Below, piece after piece: positions 22,430 to 35,813 of a stretch of DNA of 64,000 bases. The notes under the pieces were generated by a model. The model was not told where the DNA came from. It saw nothing but the letters and a program-made list of their open reading frames with translations, and did not search any database. The stretch lies in assembly GCA_025403435.1 (NCBI GenBank), contig CM046338.1, forward strand, positions 22,218,392 through 22,282,391. The letters run 5' to 3'. Numbering within the stretch: position 1 is the stretch's first letter; every line of letters begins with the position of its first letter. This DNA comes from Artocarpus heterophyllus (lineage: Eukaryota > Streptophyta > Magnoliopsida > Rosales > Moraceae). Made by a program: the position numbers and the translations under genes.

Positions 22430-23810
22430 TGTTGGTTTTTTAAAACAATTTTAGAGAAAATATGCAGAAACATGGCAAAAGTGTGGAATGTATATAACAA
22501 AATTTCATAAAACTTTTGTAAAACAACACTATAGGCTATATGAATTTAATTCTTAATAAATACAAATACAATTCATGCTCACTCGATTGAAGCAATTAGG
22601 TCGAAACTCTTTTATGAGAAACACTCTCTATATAAAACTACTGTCTTCCTCACTTAATCCTTGGTACCAAACAGACATACGTGTAGGCATAGAAGGAATT
22701 GGGTTTATAAGATCACCCTATTAACTTTTAATCTCCTACTAATCTCAACACATGAGTAAATTGGGAATGGGTATGGACAAACACTTCGTCTCTTCTCTTT
22801 CTCTCTCTACACTCATATGCTAGAGTTTTCTACAAAGTTTATGCAGTTTCACCAAAACTCTCAATTGTGTATAGAACGAATAAAGGAGCTCTCTATTTAT
22901 AGAGAATAAGAGGCCTAATTAATTCTAGAGCTTTCTTTATTTTAAATTGAATATCACATATTTAATAAAAAAATTCCCCTCTCTTATCTATAGTAGGCAC
23001 CACACACGAAGGGATTCTCCATGTGTGTGGTGCCAATCGCCTTCTAGAAGGGAGGAGAATGCTGCTTGTTATCCAGTCTAATTTCTCTCCAAATTTCAAA
23101 TTCTTAGTTCGGGAAAATCACATTCTATAAAGATAAAAACTTCTAGAAGAAGGAAACTTGGAGAATAAGTTTTATATTGCACAATAGCTATCCCCAGTGT
23201 AGATATGCGCCACACTGTGGATGGGACCCATAGTGTGTTTTCCAAAATTAATTATTAATTATAATTGTTATTAATTAATCATATTATTTAATAATTATAA
23301 ATTAATTCAAAATTAAATTATTTTTAGTGGTTACTAATTAAGGATTCTATAATTCTAAATTAATTGAAAAAATGATTCCACTTGTCCAAATAGTATTTGC
23401 AAGGATGCTAGGAAACAAATGGACGTATAATTTCAAGTTTTAATAAAACTAATATATTAATTAAACTATTTAATTTATATGTTTCTCTTTTATTTATTCC
23501 AATGCTACTCCATTATAAACTTAAAATTACACTCTTGAAAATTATAAACATGATTACTCATATTTTAAAGTTGTCTATTTCACGTAGTCATTGCATATAA
23601 ATCGATCCTTCATATATAATTTATAATTAGAGCTAGGTAGAATATGTTAACCTCCCTAGTTGCATCCTTATTCTTGACTGCCATTAAATCTCCAATGAAT
23701 AATAAATTCATGAACTTCATCACGAATTTGAGCGCTTGTATTGTTCAATACCTGAATTAATACTTAAGAGAATTATTTATCTATTTCTTGTTAAAGAATG
23801 AATGGATTCC

Positions 23811-25681
23811 TTTAGACATGTATGCCCTGAGGAGTAAAAATGTAATATGTTTTTAGAAACATTTTTATCAATAAAGAATTTATTTATTATTCATATACCA
23901 AATTATTATCCTATTTACGTTCATATTTGTTGGATATATGATAAGCAAACAAAAGTCTGAGACTATCGATCTAAGCCTTTAGAATCAGGCATATAATGGA
24001 TAATTATGCGGAAGACATGATTCTAAAGGTGACGGTTTAAATTATAAGATCTACAATCAAGGAAATAAAGTTGGATACTTTATTCATGTAAAGATTGTTA
24101 TAAGATGGTTTGTCTTGGCCATCAGAGATGGACTCCATGAATAGAAACATTGGTACATTGTCATAGGTGATGATGTATTAGATCGGGACATAAAGTGTAA
24201 TTGATTTGAATTAATAATTCAGTCTCAACAAATCAATTCACTTTAGACAATCATATGTGTTGTATCTTAATCTTGAGATGAATAGTAGGCCTGTTGTCCT
24301 GACTTATGTCTTTTAATATACCAAAAGTTGACATTTACATTTTATGTTGGTACGCATGTCGATACATTGGAGACATGACTCTTGATAACGTAGACCTGTT
24401 ATTCATAGATACAGAATCCATAGCTCCTCTTTAGCTGTCGATAATATACTCTTATATGTGTTATCTTGTAATTGAAAAACTGGAGCGTACAACCATTTAG
24501 ATACATAGGTGTAACCGAATGGTCTATTATCTTTGGATGGTAAGTTTTTTGATGGTGAGATAATAGAACGTTAGTGAAAAATAATCAAGAAGGTAAGACA
24601 AAATTTATCCTTAAGCTATTTATGGATAATCCTATAGGGATATAATACATTATGATATGTCATAGACTTAGCTATTCAAGCTTCGTAATTCTATATAGTT
24701 AGAGAGTGCAGCTCTAAGCTTTTAGTAGAGTAGAGTTAGAGTTGATAATTATAAAATGTATATTTGAGATGTTGAGTTTCATAATTATCAGAAGCTTAAA
24801 CTATATAGGTCCATTAGGTCTTCTTTGCTAGCTCATAATAAATCCTGTAATGATACGACTTGCTTTTCTAATAAATTGTTGACTTATATTAAATCATCAG
24901 ATTGGCTAAATTTGATAGGGTTAGATAATTCATGTCTATTTATCGGTTGAATTAATTTTGTATAAATTAATTCAAGATAAAGTTGTTAAATTGTTTGGAA
25001 TATTTATTTCCTAGAGATTATCTAGATATGGTTGTTTTGATCAAAAAACTTCTTTGTTGGGTTATTTGAATTAAAATTGAGGCTTTATCCTAAGAATCTC
25101 AAGTGGAAAGTAAAAGATTTGCAAGGATCATTTATCGTAAGTTTGGTAGGCCAATCTTCAGGTTCGGCCTGCCAACCAAACGATTTTTGATCATGTGTTT
25201 TTAGATGTGATTTTTTATCAGATATTGATCTTAATTTGAATTTTTAAGGCCTTATCTGATAAGGATTAACTTCTAGGCCCAACCTCTATAAATGAGGAGT
25301 GAGACTCTTTGCTATTAGATCAGTTGAGGAATTAAGAGTGAGCACTCTAGTCTGTGAGTCTCTAAAACTTCCTGAGAGCTATTGTTCACAAATCACAAAC
25401 CTTAGTTTTGGGTTTCCTAAATTAGTTGGATGGAGAGTTATCAGGAAAAGATGTACATTATGCGCCTACACGCATTCCGATCGTGGATAGAGAATAACAA
25501 AGAAGACCAGTTGGTTGAGACTCTTCTAGAACGCCTTTCTCTTCACAGATTACGGGAGCTTTTCAATAAACAAGGTTACTAAGATCTGGTTAATTTATGC
25601 ATATAGCATGTCAAACTTATGTTTTGGAAAATACTCTGATTCAAAATTTTAAAATTTCCACTACGCATTGTTTTCCCAACA
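23811..25681 (+). repeat. 5' LTR of element C
   Basis: It begins ttagacatgtatgccctgagg (first bases mutated from the family's TGTTAGACATG) and ends CCCAACA. It has a TATA box (TATAAATG) at 25287-25294. Decayed GGTAGGCC / TTCGGCCTGCC motifs lie upstream at about 25140-25185. It is about 1871 bp. Confidence 0.9.
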
Positions 25682-25683
25682 AT

Positions 25684-25695
25684 TGGTATCGAATA
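25684..25695 (+). other. decayed primer-binding site of element C
   Basis: It reads TGGTATCGAATA against canonical TGGTATCAGAGC, 2 nt after the LTR end. Confidence 0.75.
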
Positions 25696-27350
25696 CATGA
25701 TTTTTACATAAATTTATGAGTTTATGATCATGCTATATAAATAAATTATGTGATCTTGGTCTCTCCTATGCTTGAATTTAATTTTTTAGAGAGTTGGCAC
25801 TCTAAGTTTTTTTATATATTTATGTTGTCATGAGATTATATAATGAATGTTTATTAATTAATTATGATTAATTAAGTTATTATTTAATTATTTATTAGTT
25901 AATTAATTTATGATGGTTATAGTTCCTTAGAGGTTAGAATGTGCATATAGGTTTTTCATATAGTAAGCTGGCAATCTATCATCACCATCTAGGAATTATT
26001 ATTTAATTTTAAATTTATAAGAATTTTGTAATTAAATAATCATTCGGAGAAGACAGATCTAGAAGATGAATGATAACATTCCATAAGTATTTCCTGAGTC
26101 CTTAATTTTATGTTTTTGAATTGTTGAAAATAAAATTGAAAAACTGCATAAGAACTATATTTTCTAAAAATGTGATATCTACTCGGTCAACAGGCTGAAC
26201 CCTCGGGGTCGGTAGATCGATGGTCGCAGATCGACAGGCTGTCCGTGGGGCAAAATTCTAAAGGTTCTAGCAGTAGGTCAAACTTTCAAGTTTGACAGGC
26301 CAATCTAACATGACTGACAGGCCGAACTATAAGGTTCGACAGGCCGATGGGTCAGATTGGCAGGCCAATTGCACAAATCAGCATGCTGATAGAGAGTTGT
26401 GGTTTTTCAAAAATGGTATGCTTTTTAGTGTAGTTTTGATTTTATTTTTGGGACAATTTTGAGAAACATTAAAATTGGACATGATAAAAAATATGAAGTA
26501 TTTGATCTATACGGAATTGAAGACTTAAAGATGGATGATACATGAAGAAGGATACAATTTGAAGATTCAAGGATGAAGAATTGATACTATGTTTCGATTA
26601 ATCTCTTGTAATCTTTATTTTCTATTCTCTAGGGTGGGACCATAATATTACGACTATTTATTATTATTTTGCTTGTGGCTTTGCATGATTTTTTTGCTTG
26701 TCTGCATTATAATATAATTTGCCGTATATGTTGATAACTTGTTCTATAGAATAAGGAGTATTGCTCATTAAAAATTGTTCATGCATGTTTTTAAAATAAA
26801 ACTTTGATTTCAAAAGATTGAGTGGGAGAAGGTTTTCAAAGAGAGGACCTACAGCCTCCATCGTTGGTTAGCACATGGCGGTTCCGACCATTAGGAAGGG
26901 ACTTCATCATGTACCAGGTTGGATCTCCAAGAAGATAAGGTATTTTAGCATGATTTATGGTTGCACATCCCTTAATGTTAATTATAAATCATGGATAAAA
27001 TATTAAAATGATGGTTTTATACTCATGTTAATTTTATTATTAATCTACCCTGGGAGCTCTTTTAATAAAATTAATGGCCAAAGAAACGATTATTAATGTA
27101 TACTAGATCATACGGGTCCTGGATGGCATATATTAATCAAGAGGGGATCCATGTTATTAATTGAATTTGGCAAGTCTTCTCTAGGCGGCTTATTGAATTC
27201 TGAGTTGAGAATTATAGTAGTAAGGTTGTGATATTTTCAAGGTTTTAACACATAAACACATTGCATACTTTACATGATTGTGTTATCTTACTAAATTATT
27301 ATGTTATGTCTACTTATGTTTGGTATATGATTCTTTATTATAGATTAAAA
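25696..27350 (+). other. untranslated leader of element C
   Basis: Same organisation as the B leader, on the opposite strand. An array of GACAGGCCGAAC / TTCGACAGGCCGA-type near-palindromes lies at about 26170-26400. The gag-proximal part carries the family's short G-rich motifs. No ORF is supported. Confidence 0.65.
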
Positions 27351-28154
27351 ATGTCTAAAAATGCTTTATCATTGATACTTGACAAAAACCAATTAATCGG
27401 TGAGAATTATAATGATTGAAAATGGAACCTAAACATCATTTTGTCCTTTGAGAAACTAAAATTTATGCTGACAACTCCATGTCCTCTCGAGCCTATGGGA
27501 GATTCCACTAATAAGCAAATCCAAGCATATGATAGTTGGAATGATGCTAACGATCAGGCCCACTATTATGTTATGGCCAGCATGAATAACATGTTGTAGG
27601 CTCAGCATGAAGATTATGAGACTGCTAGGCAAATCTTGGATAATATTGCAGATATGTTTGGAGGCCATGCCCTAACAAAATGACAAGGAGTGCTTCAAAA
27701 ACTCTTAAACTACAAACAAAGGCCGGGGACGTCTATGAAGTAGCATATGATGTTAGTCATGGGTTACCTCACTGAGGCTCAAACCAATGGAGTTGACATA
27801 GATGCTGAAACACAAATGACTATGGTCTTTGAGACTCTATCTAAAGAGTTTATTCTACTTAGAGCTACATTTAATTTAAGCAATAGATGAGATATGACCT
27901 TGACTAAATTAATGAAACAGTTGCAAGAGTTCAAACTTTTGATCAGGGAAACTCTTGTAGGTGGTGAGGCCAACTTAACGACTGCGTCTAGTTCCAATCC
28001 TAACCAAGGGAATGGAAAGAAGCAACGGACCAAGAATAGGAAGTCTTCTACTCCTACAAATTGCAAGAACAAGAAAAAGAAAAAGAAAAACTCGAAGAAG
28101 CTCACGTGCTTTTTCTGCAGGAAGATCGGGCACATTAAGAAGAATTGCAAGGAC

Positions 28155-30188
28155 TGTTGGAAACAAAGTGCGCAGCGGAATTTTAAAAAATTTTTCATCA
28201 GAGTATTTTCCAAAACACAAGTTTGACATGTTATACGTATAAATTAAACAGATCTTACTAACCTCAGTGTGCTGAAGATCCTCCGCGACCTGTGTAGAGA
28301 AGTAACGTTCCAGAAGAGCCTCAACCAACTGGTCTTCTTTGCTATTCTCTATCCACAACCGGAGTGAGTGTGGGCTCACACGTACAGCTCTTCCACCGGT
28401 GACTCTCCTTCCAACCAATAGAGAGAACCCAAAGCTAGTGCTCGTGATTTGTGAACAAAAGCTCTCAGGGAGTTTTCAGATGCTCACTAGAAGAGTATCA
28501 CTCTTAATCTCTCAAATTGATCTGAGTAAATCATTAGACTCACTCCCTTTTTATACCTATTGGTCCTTGGGGTCAGTCCATATCAGATTAGGTCTCAAAA
28601 ATCGAAATAGAATCAAGTTCGGATCAATATCTGATAAGATACGCGTGAAAAACGCGTAATCTTAGCTGTCGCGGTCGGCATGCCGAACTGTGAGATAGGC
28701 AGGCCGAACTGGCCAGTTCGGCAGGCCGAACTTTCTGATCGGCAGGCCGAACTGCCGAGAAAAAATCTCCGCGAATCTTTTATTTTCCACCCGAGATTCT
28801 AAAGGATAAAGTCTCAGTTTTGATTCAAATAGCCCAATAGAAAAGATATCTGATCAAAACAAACTTTATCAAGATAATCTCTAAGAAAATAAATCAATTC
28901 ACAATAATTCTACAAGTTTATCTTGTTCTAATTGTCCAAAATTAAAACAACCGATAAACAGACAAGAATTATCCGAACGCCATAATTCAACAAGTTCATC
29001 TTGAACTAATTTCTTACATAATTAATTCAACCGATAAACAGACATGAATTATTTGATTCTTATAAATTTTAAACCAATCTGATAAATCCGACATAAGTCA
29101 CCAATTATTGAAAAAGCACGCCGTGTCGTTACAGGATTTTGTGAGCTAGCAAAGGGGACCAAAATGGACCTATAAAGTTCAAGCTCATGATAACTATGAA
29201 ACCCAATATCCCAGATATGCATTTCACAATTATCAACTCCAACGCTACTCCACTAAAAGCTTGGAGCTGCACTCTCGAACTTTATAGAATTACGAAGCTC
29301 GTGTAGCTAAGTCTCCATGACATATCATACTGTATCGCATCCCCATATGATCATCCATAATCGGCTTAAGGACAAGTTCTGTCTTACCTTCCCGATTATT
29401 TTTATCTTACGTTCCATTGTCTCACCATTAGAAAACTTACCATCCAAAGATAGTATACCATTCGGTTACACCTATGTATCCAAATGGTTGAGCGCTCCAG
29501 TTTTCCAATTACAGGACAACGCATATAAGAGGATATCATTACTCCTAAAGAGGAGCTATGGATTCCATATCTATGAATAACAAGTCTACGCTACCAAGTG
29601 TCATGCCTCCAACGTACCGGCATGCATGCCACTATAGAGATGTGGGAGTCACCCATTGGTACATCAAAAGACACAAGTCGAGACAACGGGCCCATTATTC
29701 ATCTCAGGATTAAGATACAATACAAATGATTGTCTAAAGTGAATCGATTTGACAAGACAGAATTATTAATCCAAATCAATTCACTTTATGTCCCGATCCA
29801 ACACATCGTCACCTATGACAATGCGCCAATGTTTCTATTCACGGAGTCCAACTCCGATGGCCAAGACAAACCATCTCCCAAAAGGGATATAGACAACATA
29901 ACAATCTTTACATGAATAAAGCGCCCAACTTTATTCCCTCGATTGCGGATCATGTATTTTAGACCATCATCTTAAGAGTCGTGTCTACCGCATAATCATC
30001 CCATCATATGCCCAACTCTTAAGGTTTAGACTGACAGTCTCAGACTACTGTTTGCTTATCATACATTCAACAAATATGAACGTAAAGAGGACAATATTTG
30101 GTATATATAAATGAATAAATTCTTTATTGATAAAAATGTCTCCAAAAACGTATTACATTTTTACTCCTTAGAGCATACATGTCTAACA
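28155..30188 (-). repeat. 3' LTR of element B (2034 bp)
   Basis: On the plus strand it runs from tgttggaaacaaagtg to catgtctaaca. The minus-strand TATA box TATAAAAAG is at 28547-28555. A GGCAGGCCGAACT repeat array is at about 28668-28765, upstream of the TATA box on the minus strand, in U3. Confidence 0.95.
28668..28765. promoter_or_regulatory. near-palindromic GCAGGCCGAACT array in U3 of B (3' LTR copy)
   Basis: Four or five units of the type TCGGCAtGCCGAACTG / GGCAGGCCGAACT are spaced about 15-25 bp apart. They lie about 115-215 bp upstream of the LTR TATA box. The identical copy in the 5' LTR is at about 36327-36424. Position and repetition suggest enhancer or factor-binding sites. This is an inference. 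Confidence 0.6.
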
Positions 30189-30200
30189 ATCTCCCACTTG
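30189..30200 (-). other. polypurine tract of element B
   Basis: The minus strand reads CAAGTGGGAGAT directly before the 3' LTR, the usual plus-strand priming site for reverse transcription. The same tract precedes the 3' LTR of C at 48511-48522. Confidence 0.88.
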
Positions 30201-30202
30201 CA

Positions 30203-33200
30203 CTAAGTGAGTAAATACTGCAAATTTCGCATCCCCATAGCTTCCACATGCCTTTCGAAGACTCTCCCAGAAAGTGTCTTCGTAAATGGATCAGCTAAAT
30301 TGTCCTCTGACGCGATCTTGCACACCGTGACATGCCCGCTCTCAACGAAGTCCTTTATCACATGATACTTCCGATCAATATGCTTACTCTTCTTGTGAAA
30401 TCTTGGTTCCTTAGCATTAGCTACCGCCGCACTGTTATCACAGTACAGTGATACCGCTTTATCCACACCAGGAACTACCTCAAGATCCCCAAGGAACTTG
30501 CGGAGCCACACTGCTTCTTTCGAAGCATCACTAGCCGCCACATACTCGGCCTCCATCGTTGAATCCGAAGTGCAATCTTGCTTCGCACTTCTCCAACTGA
30601 TGGCACCGCCACCTAGAGTAAACACAAACCCTGAAGTCGATTTCCTAGAATCCAGGCAGGATTGAAAATCCGAATCAGTGTATCCTAGAGGAGTTAAATT
30701 CTCACCCGAATACACAAGCATATACTCACGAGTCCTTCTCAGGTACTTGAAAATATGCTTTACCGCAACCCAATGGTTTGGTCCTGGATCCGCCTGAAAT
30801 CGACTCATAATCCCGACCGCATAGCTAATATCCGGTCGAGTGCAAAGCATGGCATACATGAGACTACCCACTGCCGAAGCATAAGGTACCTTCTTCATGT
30901 ATTCTCTTTCTTCATTAGACTTTGGAGAGTCTTTCTTAGAAAGAGTAATTCCAGACCTAGATGGTTGCCCACCTTTCTTGGAATCCTGCATTGCAAACCT
31001 CCTGAGAATTTTATCTATGTACCCGGCCTGTGACAAAGCTATCATTTTGTTCTTCCTATCCCGAAAGATCTGGATACCGAGAACAAAATTAGCCTCACCC
31101 AAGTCCTTCATGTCAAACTGCTTGGTCAACCATAATTTGACCGATGACAACGCCCCAACGTCATTGCCAATTAGCAGAATGTCATCTACATAGAGTAGTA
31201 GAAAAACCACCTTCCCATTCTTAATGTGTTTGTAAACACATGGTTCATCCACATTTTGTGAGAACCCATAAGTCTTGATCACTTGATCAAATCTTATGTT
31301 CCAAGAACGAGAAGCCTGCTTAAGTCCATAAATAGACTTTAGCAACTTACAAACCTTACCCTCTTGACCCGTGACCTTGAACCCGTCTGGTTGTTCCATA
31401 TAAATGGACTCATCAAGATAGCCATTCAGAAAAGCCGTCTTGACATCCATCTGCCAAATCTCGTAGTCGAGAGCGGCAGCTATGGACAAGAGAATCCGGA
31501 TGGACTTAAGCATGGCTACAGGCGAAAAGGTTTCCTCATAATCGATTCCTTCCTTTTGCGTATAACCCTTAGCTACCAGTCTAGCCTTAAAGGTTTCGAC
31601 CTTTCCATCCACTCCTCTTTTCCTCTTGTAGATCCACTTACACCCTATGGGTTTTACCCCTTCGTGAAGATCCACAAGCTCCCAGACCCGATTAGTCTCC
31701 ATAGACTTCATCTCAATGTTCATGGCCTCTGTCCAGAGTCTTGAATCAACATCCTCCATAGCTTCTGCGTAAGTATAAGGATCCCTGTCATGTTCATCCG
31801 GTTCAGCCAAAAAGACCTCCCCATTGAACATATACCTCTCAGGTTGACGCCCGATCCTCCCACTACGCCGAAGCCCCTGAGGTTGTTGTTCAGGTTTGTT
31901 TGGTTTTTCTACACCGATCGGAATGGTTTCGTTCGGAACCTCCGGAGTAAACGGATTACCCCTCAACTCCTCAAGCACCACTTTGCTTTGAGGTTTAAAG
32001 TCGTTCATGTAACTCTCCTCAAGGAAAGTTGCATTAGTTGAAACCACGACTTTATTTTCCTTCGGGTTATAAAAATAACCCCCTTTAGTCCCTTTTGGAT
32101 ATCCTACAAACACGCAAACTTCTGAACGTGCTTCCAACTTATTCGGATCCTTAAACAGGACATGAGCTGGACATCCCCATATGCGAATATGGTTTAAGGA
32201 TGTTTTCCGTCTTGTCCACAACTCGTGAGGAGTTTTAGGGACCGATTTTGAAGGCACATTGTTCAAAAGATAACATGCGGTTTGTAGTGCATATCCCCAA
32301 AAGGATAAAGGCAATGATGAATAACTCATCATGGACCGAATCATGTCCAACAAAGTCCTATTCCTTTTCTCTGCTACGCCATTCTGCTGCGGAGTACCCG
32401 GCGTAGTCAAATGGGATAAAATCCCATTCTCTAACAAGTGTCCCAAGAACTCATCAGAAAGGTATTCTCCACCTCGATCTGATCGAAGTGCCTTTATGGG
32501 TCTACCCAATTGCTTTTCCACTTCAGCCCGAAACTCCCTGAATTTATCATAAGTTTCGCTTTTGTGGTGCATTAGGTACACATACCCATATCTAGAGTAA
32601 TCGTCAATGAAAGTAACGAAGTACTCATACCCTCCTCGTGCCCGGATGTTCATCGGTCCGCAAACATCACTATGCACAAGTTCTAGAACCCCTTCGGCCC
32701 TATTGCCCTTAGACCCGTATGGTCTTTTGGTCATTTTACCCTCCAAACAAGACTCACATTGAGGTATAGATTCCACCTTTAAGTGACTTAAAGGTCCATC
32801 CCTTACCAACCTTTGAATCCTATTTAGGTTAATATGGCCAAGGCGCAAATGCCAAAGATAAGTCTTATTAGAGTGAGAAGTTTTAAGTCTTTTTGATTCA
32901 TTATCATTTATCTCAGCATTAAGCAACAAGTCCATCTTAGGTTTGATAAAATATAGATTATTTTGCATCCATCCAGAACAGATAAAAGATTTGTTTTTAC
33001 GAATCACCACTTTTTCATTAAAAGATACCACGTAGGAGTCTTTAAATAAAGAAGATACAGAAATTAAATTCCTTTTAAATTTAGGAACATAAAAACAATC
33101 TCGCAAAATTAAACTCCTATAATTATCAAAATAAAGATGGACATCTCCCACTGCTTCCGCTGAGACCAAGGATCCATCGCCCATCCGAAGCGTTAAGTCT

Positions 33201-34156
33201 TCACGAAGTAGACTTCTCGTTTCTTTGAATCCCTGCAGAGAAACACAAACATGATTAGTTGCACCAGAATCTATGACCCAAATGTCACTGGATTCCTCAA
33301 CCAAACAAGTTTCTAAATATAGAAGATCACACCTACCTCCCTTGGAAAGGAAGTCCTTGCAATGCTTCTTTATATGCCCGACCTTACCACAAAAGAAGCA
33401 CTTAAGCTTCTTTGGGTTCTTCTTCTTCTTCTTCTTGCTCTTGGTAGCAATAGGAATAGAAGACTTCCCACTCTTGGCCCGTTGTTTCTTTCCATTCCCA
33501 GAGTTAGGATTGGAACCAGAAGCAGCTACCAAATTGGCCTCTCCACCAGCAGGAGACTCCCTGATCAGCAGTTCAAACTCTTGTAACTGTTTCATCAGTT
33601 CTGTCAAGGTCATATCCCGTCTATTGCTTAGATTAAAAGTAGCTCTAAACGGAATAAATTCCTTAGACAGAGTCTCAAAGACCATAGTCATCTGAGTTTC
33701 AGCATCGATGTCGGCTCCATTGGTTTGAGCCTCAACGAGGTAACCCATGACCAACATCATGTGCTCCTTTACAGATGTCCCCGGTCTCTGTCTACAGTTT
33801 AAGAGTTTCCGAAGCGCCCCTTGCCGCTTTGTTATGGCCTGGCCTCCAAACATGTCCTCAAGATTATCCAAGATCTGCTTCGCAGTCTCATAATCCTGAT
33901 GTTGAGCCTGCAGCACGTTATTCATGCTAGCCATAACATAGCAGCGGGCCTGATCATTAGCATCTTTCCAGCGTTCGTACGCTTGGAATTGCTCATTACT
34001 TGAGTCTCCCGTAGGCTCGGGAGGACAAGGAGTTGTCAGAACATATTTCAGTTTCTCAAAGGAAAGGACGATGTCCAGGTTCCGTTTCCAATCATTATAG
34101 TTCTCACCGGTCAATTGGTTTTTGTCAAGTATCGATGATAAAGCGTTTTTAGACAT
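30203..34156 (-). CDS. copia gag-pol polyprotein of element B, intact
   Basis: It encodes all proteins for retrotransposition: capsid, protease, integrase, reverse transcriptase and RNase H. ATG 34156 is preferred over the upstream in-frame ATG at 34228, because [10 protein letters not shown] is conserved at the gag start of C, F and (as MSNS) A. It has 1317 codons and no stop. Domains in order: gag with a Lys-rich stretch and CCHC knuckle ([14 protein letters not shown], residues 251-264); protease DSGAT (near 293); GAG-pre-integrase HLRLGHIN (near 430); integrase with HSDVCGP, SDRGGEY and NGVAEKRN carrying the D, D and E (about 485-605); RT with [11 protein letters not shown] (near 985); RNase H with [10 protein letters not shown] and [10 protein letters not shown] (about 1195-1245). 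The stop is TAG at 30205-30203, just before the polypurine tract. All key residues I can check are present, so it is likely functional if transcribed. Confidence 0.97.
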   Translation of the reverse strand: MSKNALSSILDKNQLTGENYNDWKRNLDIVLSFEKLKYVLTTPCPPEPTGDSSNEQFQAYERWKDANDQARCYVMASMNNVLQAQHQDYETAKQILDNLEDMFGGQAITKRQGALRKLLNCRQRPGTSVKEHMMLVMGYLVEAQTNGADIDAETQMTMVFETLSKEFIPFRATFNLSNRRDMTLTELMKQLQEFELLIRESPAGGEANLVAASGSNPNSGNGKKQRAKSGKSSIPIATKSKKKKKKNPKKLKCFFCGKVGHIKKHCKDFLSKGGRCDLLYLETCLVEESSDIWVIDSGATNHVCVSLQGFKETRSLLREDLTLRMGDGSLVSAEAVGDVHLYFDNYRSLILRDCFYVPKFKRNLISVSSLFKDSYVVSFNEKVVIRKNKSFICSGWMQNNLYFIKPKMDLLLNAEINDNESKRLKTSHSNKTYLWHLRLGHINLNRIQRLVRDGPLSHLKVESIPQCESCLEGKMTKRPYGSKGNRAEGVLELVHSDVCGPMNIRARGGYEYFVTFIDDYSRYGYVYLMHHKSETYDKFREFRAEVEKQLGRPIKALRSDRGGEYLSDEFLGHLLENGILSHLTTPGTPQQNGVAEKRNRTLLDMIRSMMSYSSLPLSFWGYALQTACYLLNNVPSKSVPKTPHELWTRRKTSLNHIRIWGCPAHVLFKDPNKLEARSEVCVFVGYPKGTKGGYFYNPKENKVVVSTNATFLEESYMNDFKPQSKVVLEELRGNPFTPEVPNETIPIGVEKPNKPEQQPQGLRRSGRIGRQPERYMFNGEVFLAEPDEHDRDPYTYAEAMEDVDSRLWTEAMNIEMKSMETNRVWELVDLHEGVKPIGCKWIYKRKRGVDGKVETFKARLVAKGYTQKEGIDYEETFSPVAMLKSIRILLSIAAALDYEIWQMDVKTAFLNGYLDESIYMEQPDGFKVTGQEGKVCKLLKSIYGLKQASRSWNIRFDQVIKTYGFSQNVDEPCVYKHIKNGKVVFLLLYVDDILLIGNDVGALSSVKLWLTKQFDMKDLGEANFVLGIQIFRDRKNKMIALSQAGYIDKILRRFAMQDSKKGGQPSRSGITLSKKDSPKSNEEREYMKKVPYASAVGSLMYAMLCTRPDISYAVGIMSRFQADPGPNHWVAVKHIFKYLRRTREYMLVYSGENLTPLGYTDSDFQSCLDSRKSTSGFVFTLGGGAISWRSAKQDCTSDSTMEAEYVAASDASKEAVWLRKFLGDLEVVPGVDKAVSLYCDNSAAVANAKEPRFHKKSKHIDRKYHVIKDFVESGHVTVCKIASEDNLADPFTKTLSGRVFERHVEAMGMRNLQYLLT

Positions 34157-35799
34157 TTTCAATCTACAATAAAGAATCATATACCAAACATAAGCAAACA
34201 TATATAATAATTTAGTAAGATAACACAATCATGTAAAATTATACAAATGTGTTTATGTGTCAAAACCTTGAAAATATCACAACCTTACAACGATAATTCC
34301 CAACTCAGAATTCAACAAGCTCCTAGGGGAGTCATGCCAAATTCAATCAGGAACACGGATCCCCTCCTGATTAATATATGCCATCCAGGACCCGTATGAT
34401 CCAGCATATACTAATAATCGTTTCTTTGGCCATTAATTTTATTAACAGAGCTCCTAGGGGAGGTTAATAATAAAGTTAACGTGAGTGTATAACCACCGTT
34501 TTAATATTTTATCCATGATTTATAATCACCACCTAGGGGTGTGCAACCATAAATCATACTAAAATACCTTATCCTTTCAGAGATCCAATCTGGTACATGA
34601 TAGAAATCCCTTCCTAGGGGTTGGGACCATCATGTTCTTCCTATGGACCAACGATGGAGGCCTTAGGTTCTCTCTTCGAAAACCTTCTCCCACTCAATCT
34701 TTTGAAGTCAAGGTTTTATTTTAAAATTATGCATGAACAATTTTAATATGAGCGGCACTCCCTATTCTATATGACATGTTATCAATATACATGGTAAATC
34801 ATATTATAATGCAGACAAGCAAAGCAATCAAGCAAAGCTACAAGCATAATAATAATAACCGTAATATTATGGTTCCACCCTAGAGAATAGAAAAAATAAG
34901 ATTACAAGAGAATAATCGAGACATTTATCGATTCTTCATCCTTGAATCCTTAAGCTGTATCCTTCTTCATGTAATATCCATCTTCAAGTCCTCAATCCCG
35001 TATGAATCGAATACTTCATATTTCCGGTCATATCCAAATTTAATGTTTCTCAGAATCGTCCCAAAAATAAAATTAAAACTGCACTGAAAAAATCGCACCT
35101 TTTCTGGACGCCTGGCAGCTCTCGGTCGGCTGGCCGATCTGGGTGATCGGTCTGCCGATCATGGTGGTTCGGCCTGCCGAACATGAAGGTTCGGCCTGCC
35201 GGCAGAGCATCAAAATTTCTGCCCCACTGTCGGCCTGCCGGACCGTACGTCCGGCCTGCCGATTTGTGACCTTCGGCCTGCCGAACTGTGAGGTCCGGCA
35301 TGCCGACCGAGCAGAAAACCCTCAATCCAGAAAATACAATTTTAATGCAATTCATCAATTTTATTTTCAACAATTCAAAAACATGAAATTAGAGACTCAG
35401 GAAATACCTGGAGGCGCCATCATCTATCTTCAAGATCCGACTTCTCGTTCCGTCTTCTCCGAATAATTATTTAATTACAAAATTCTTACAAATTAAATAA
35501 TAATTCCTAGACGGAGATGATAGACCGCCATCTAATTACATGAAAAACTTAGATACACATTCTAACCTCTAAGGAACCATAACCGGTATTAATTAATTAA
35601 TAAATAATTAAACAACAATTTAATCAACCATAATTAATTAATAAACATTCACCATATAATCCATGACAACATATATATTATATAGAAACCTAGAGTGCCA
35701 TCTCTCTATAAAATTTAATTCAAGCATTGGAGAGATTAAGATCACAAAATTTATGCATACAACATGATCACAAACTTGCAAATTTATGTAAAAACCTCG
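34157..35799 (-). other. long untranslated leader of element B (1.64 kb)
   Basis: It lies between the primer site and the gag ATG and has no coding region on the sense strand. It contains four CCTAGGGG-type motifs in small inverted repeats (near 34320, 34450, 34533 and 34614) and a GC-rich array of CGGCCTGCCGAA-type palindromes (35105-35310). Leaders of F, C and A keep the same plan, so the length and motifs are conserved across the group. Confidence 0.75.
35105..35310. repeat. array of TTCGGCCTGCCGAA-type near-palindromes in the B leader
   Basis: About nine units such as ttcggcctgccgaac, cggtctgccgatc, tccggcctgccgatt and tccggcatgccgac recur every 17-30 bp. It is GC-rich in an AT-rich leader. 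Two ORFs cover it, one on each strand (about 35050-35466), but their composition simply reflects the repeat and I do not call them genes. Confidence 0.8.
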
Positions 35800-35811
35800 G
35801 CTCTGATACCA
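35800..35811 (-). other. primer-binding site of element B
   Basis: The minus strand reads TGGTATCAGAGC exactly, complementary to the 3' end of plant initiator Met tRNA. It lies 2 nt from the LTR. Confidence 0.93.
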
Positions 35812-35813
35812 AT

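Noticed and set aside
28339..29915. Plus-strand ORFs of 106, 87 and 61 codons that recur identically at 35998-37574
   Set aside because: The identical recurrence is due to the two LTRs of B. They are antisense to the element and the translations have no domain. Their identity is useful only as evidence of LTR identity.
30755..33695. Several plus-strand ORFs of 60-140 codons opposite the B polyprotein
   Set aside because: They are reverse-frame shadows of the intact gag-pol, with no recognisable domain.
35105..35310. Possible CRISPR-like array (short palindromic repeats with spacers)
   Set aside because: The repeats are degenerate, spacing is irregular, and it sits inside a plant retrotransposon leader with no cas genes.
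35050..35466. Paired 107-codon ORFs on both strands in the B leader
   Set aside because: Both arise from the GC-rich palindromic array, which lacks stops in either direction. The repeated RPAGR / ACRMVRPA-type residues reflect the DNA repeat.
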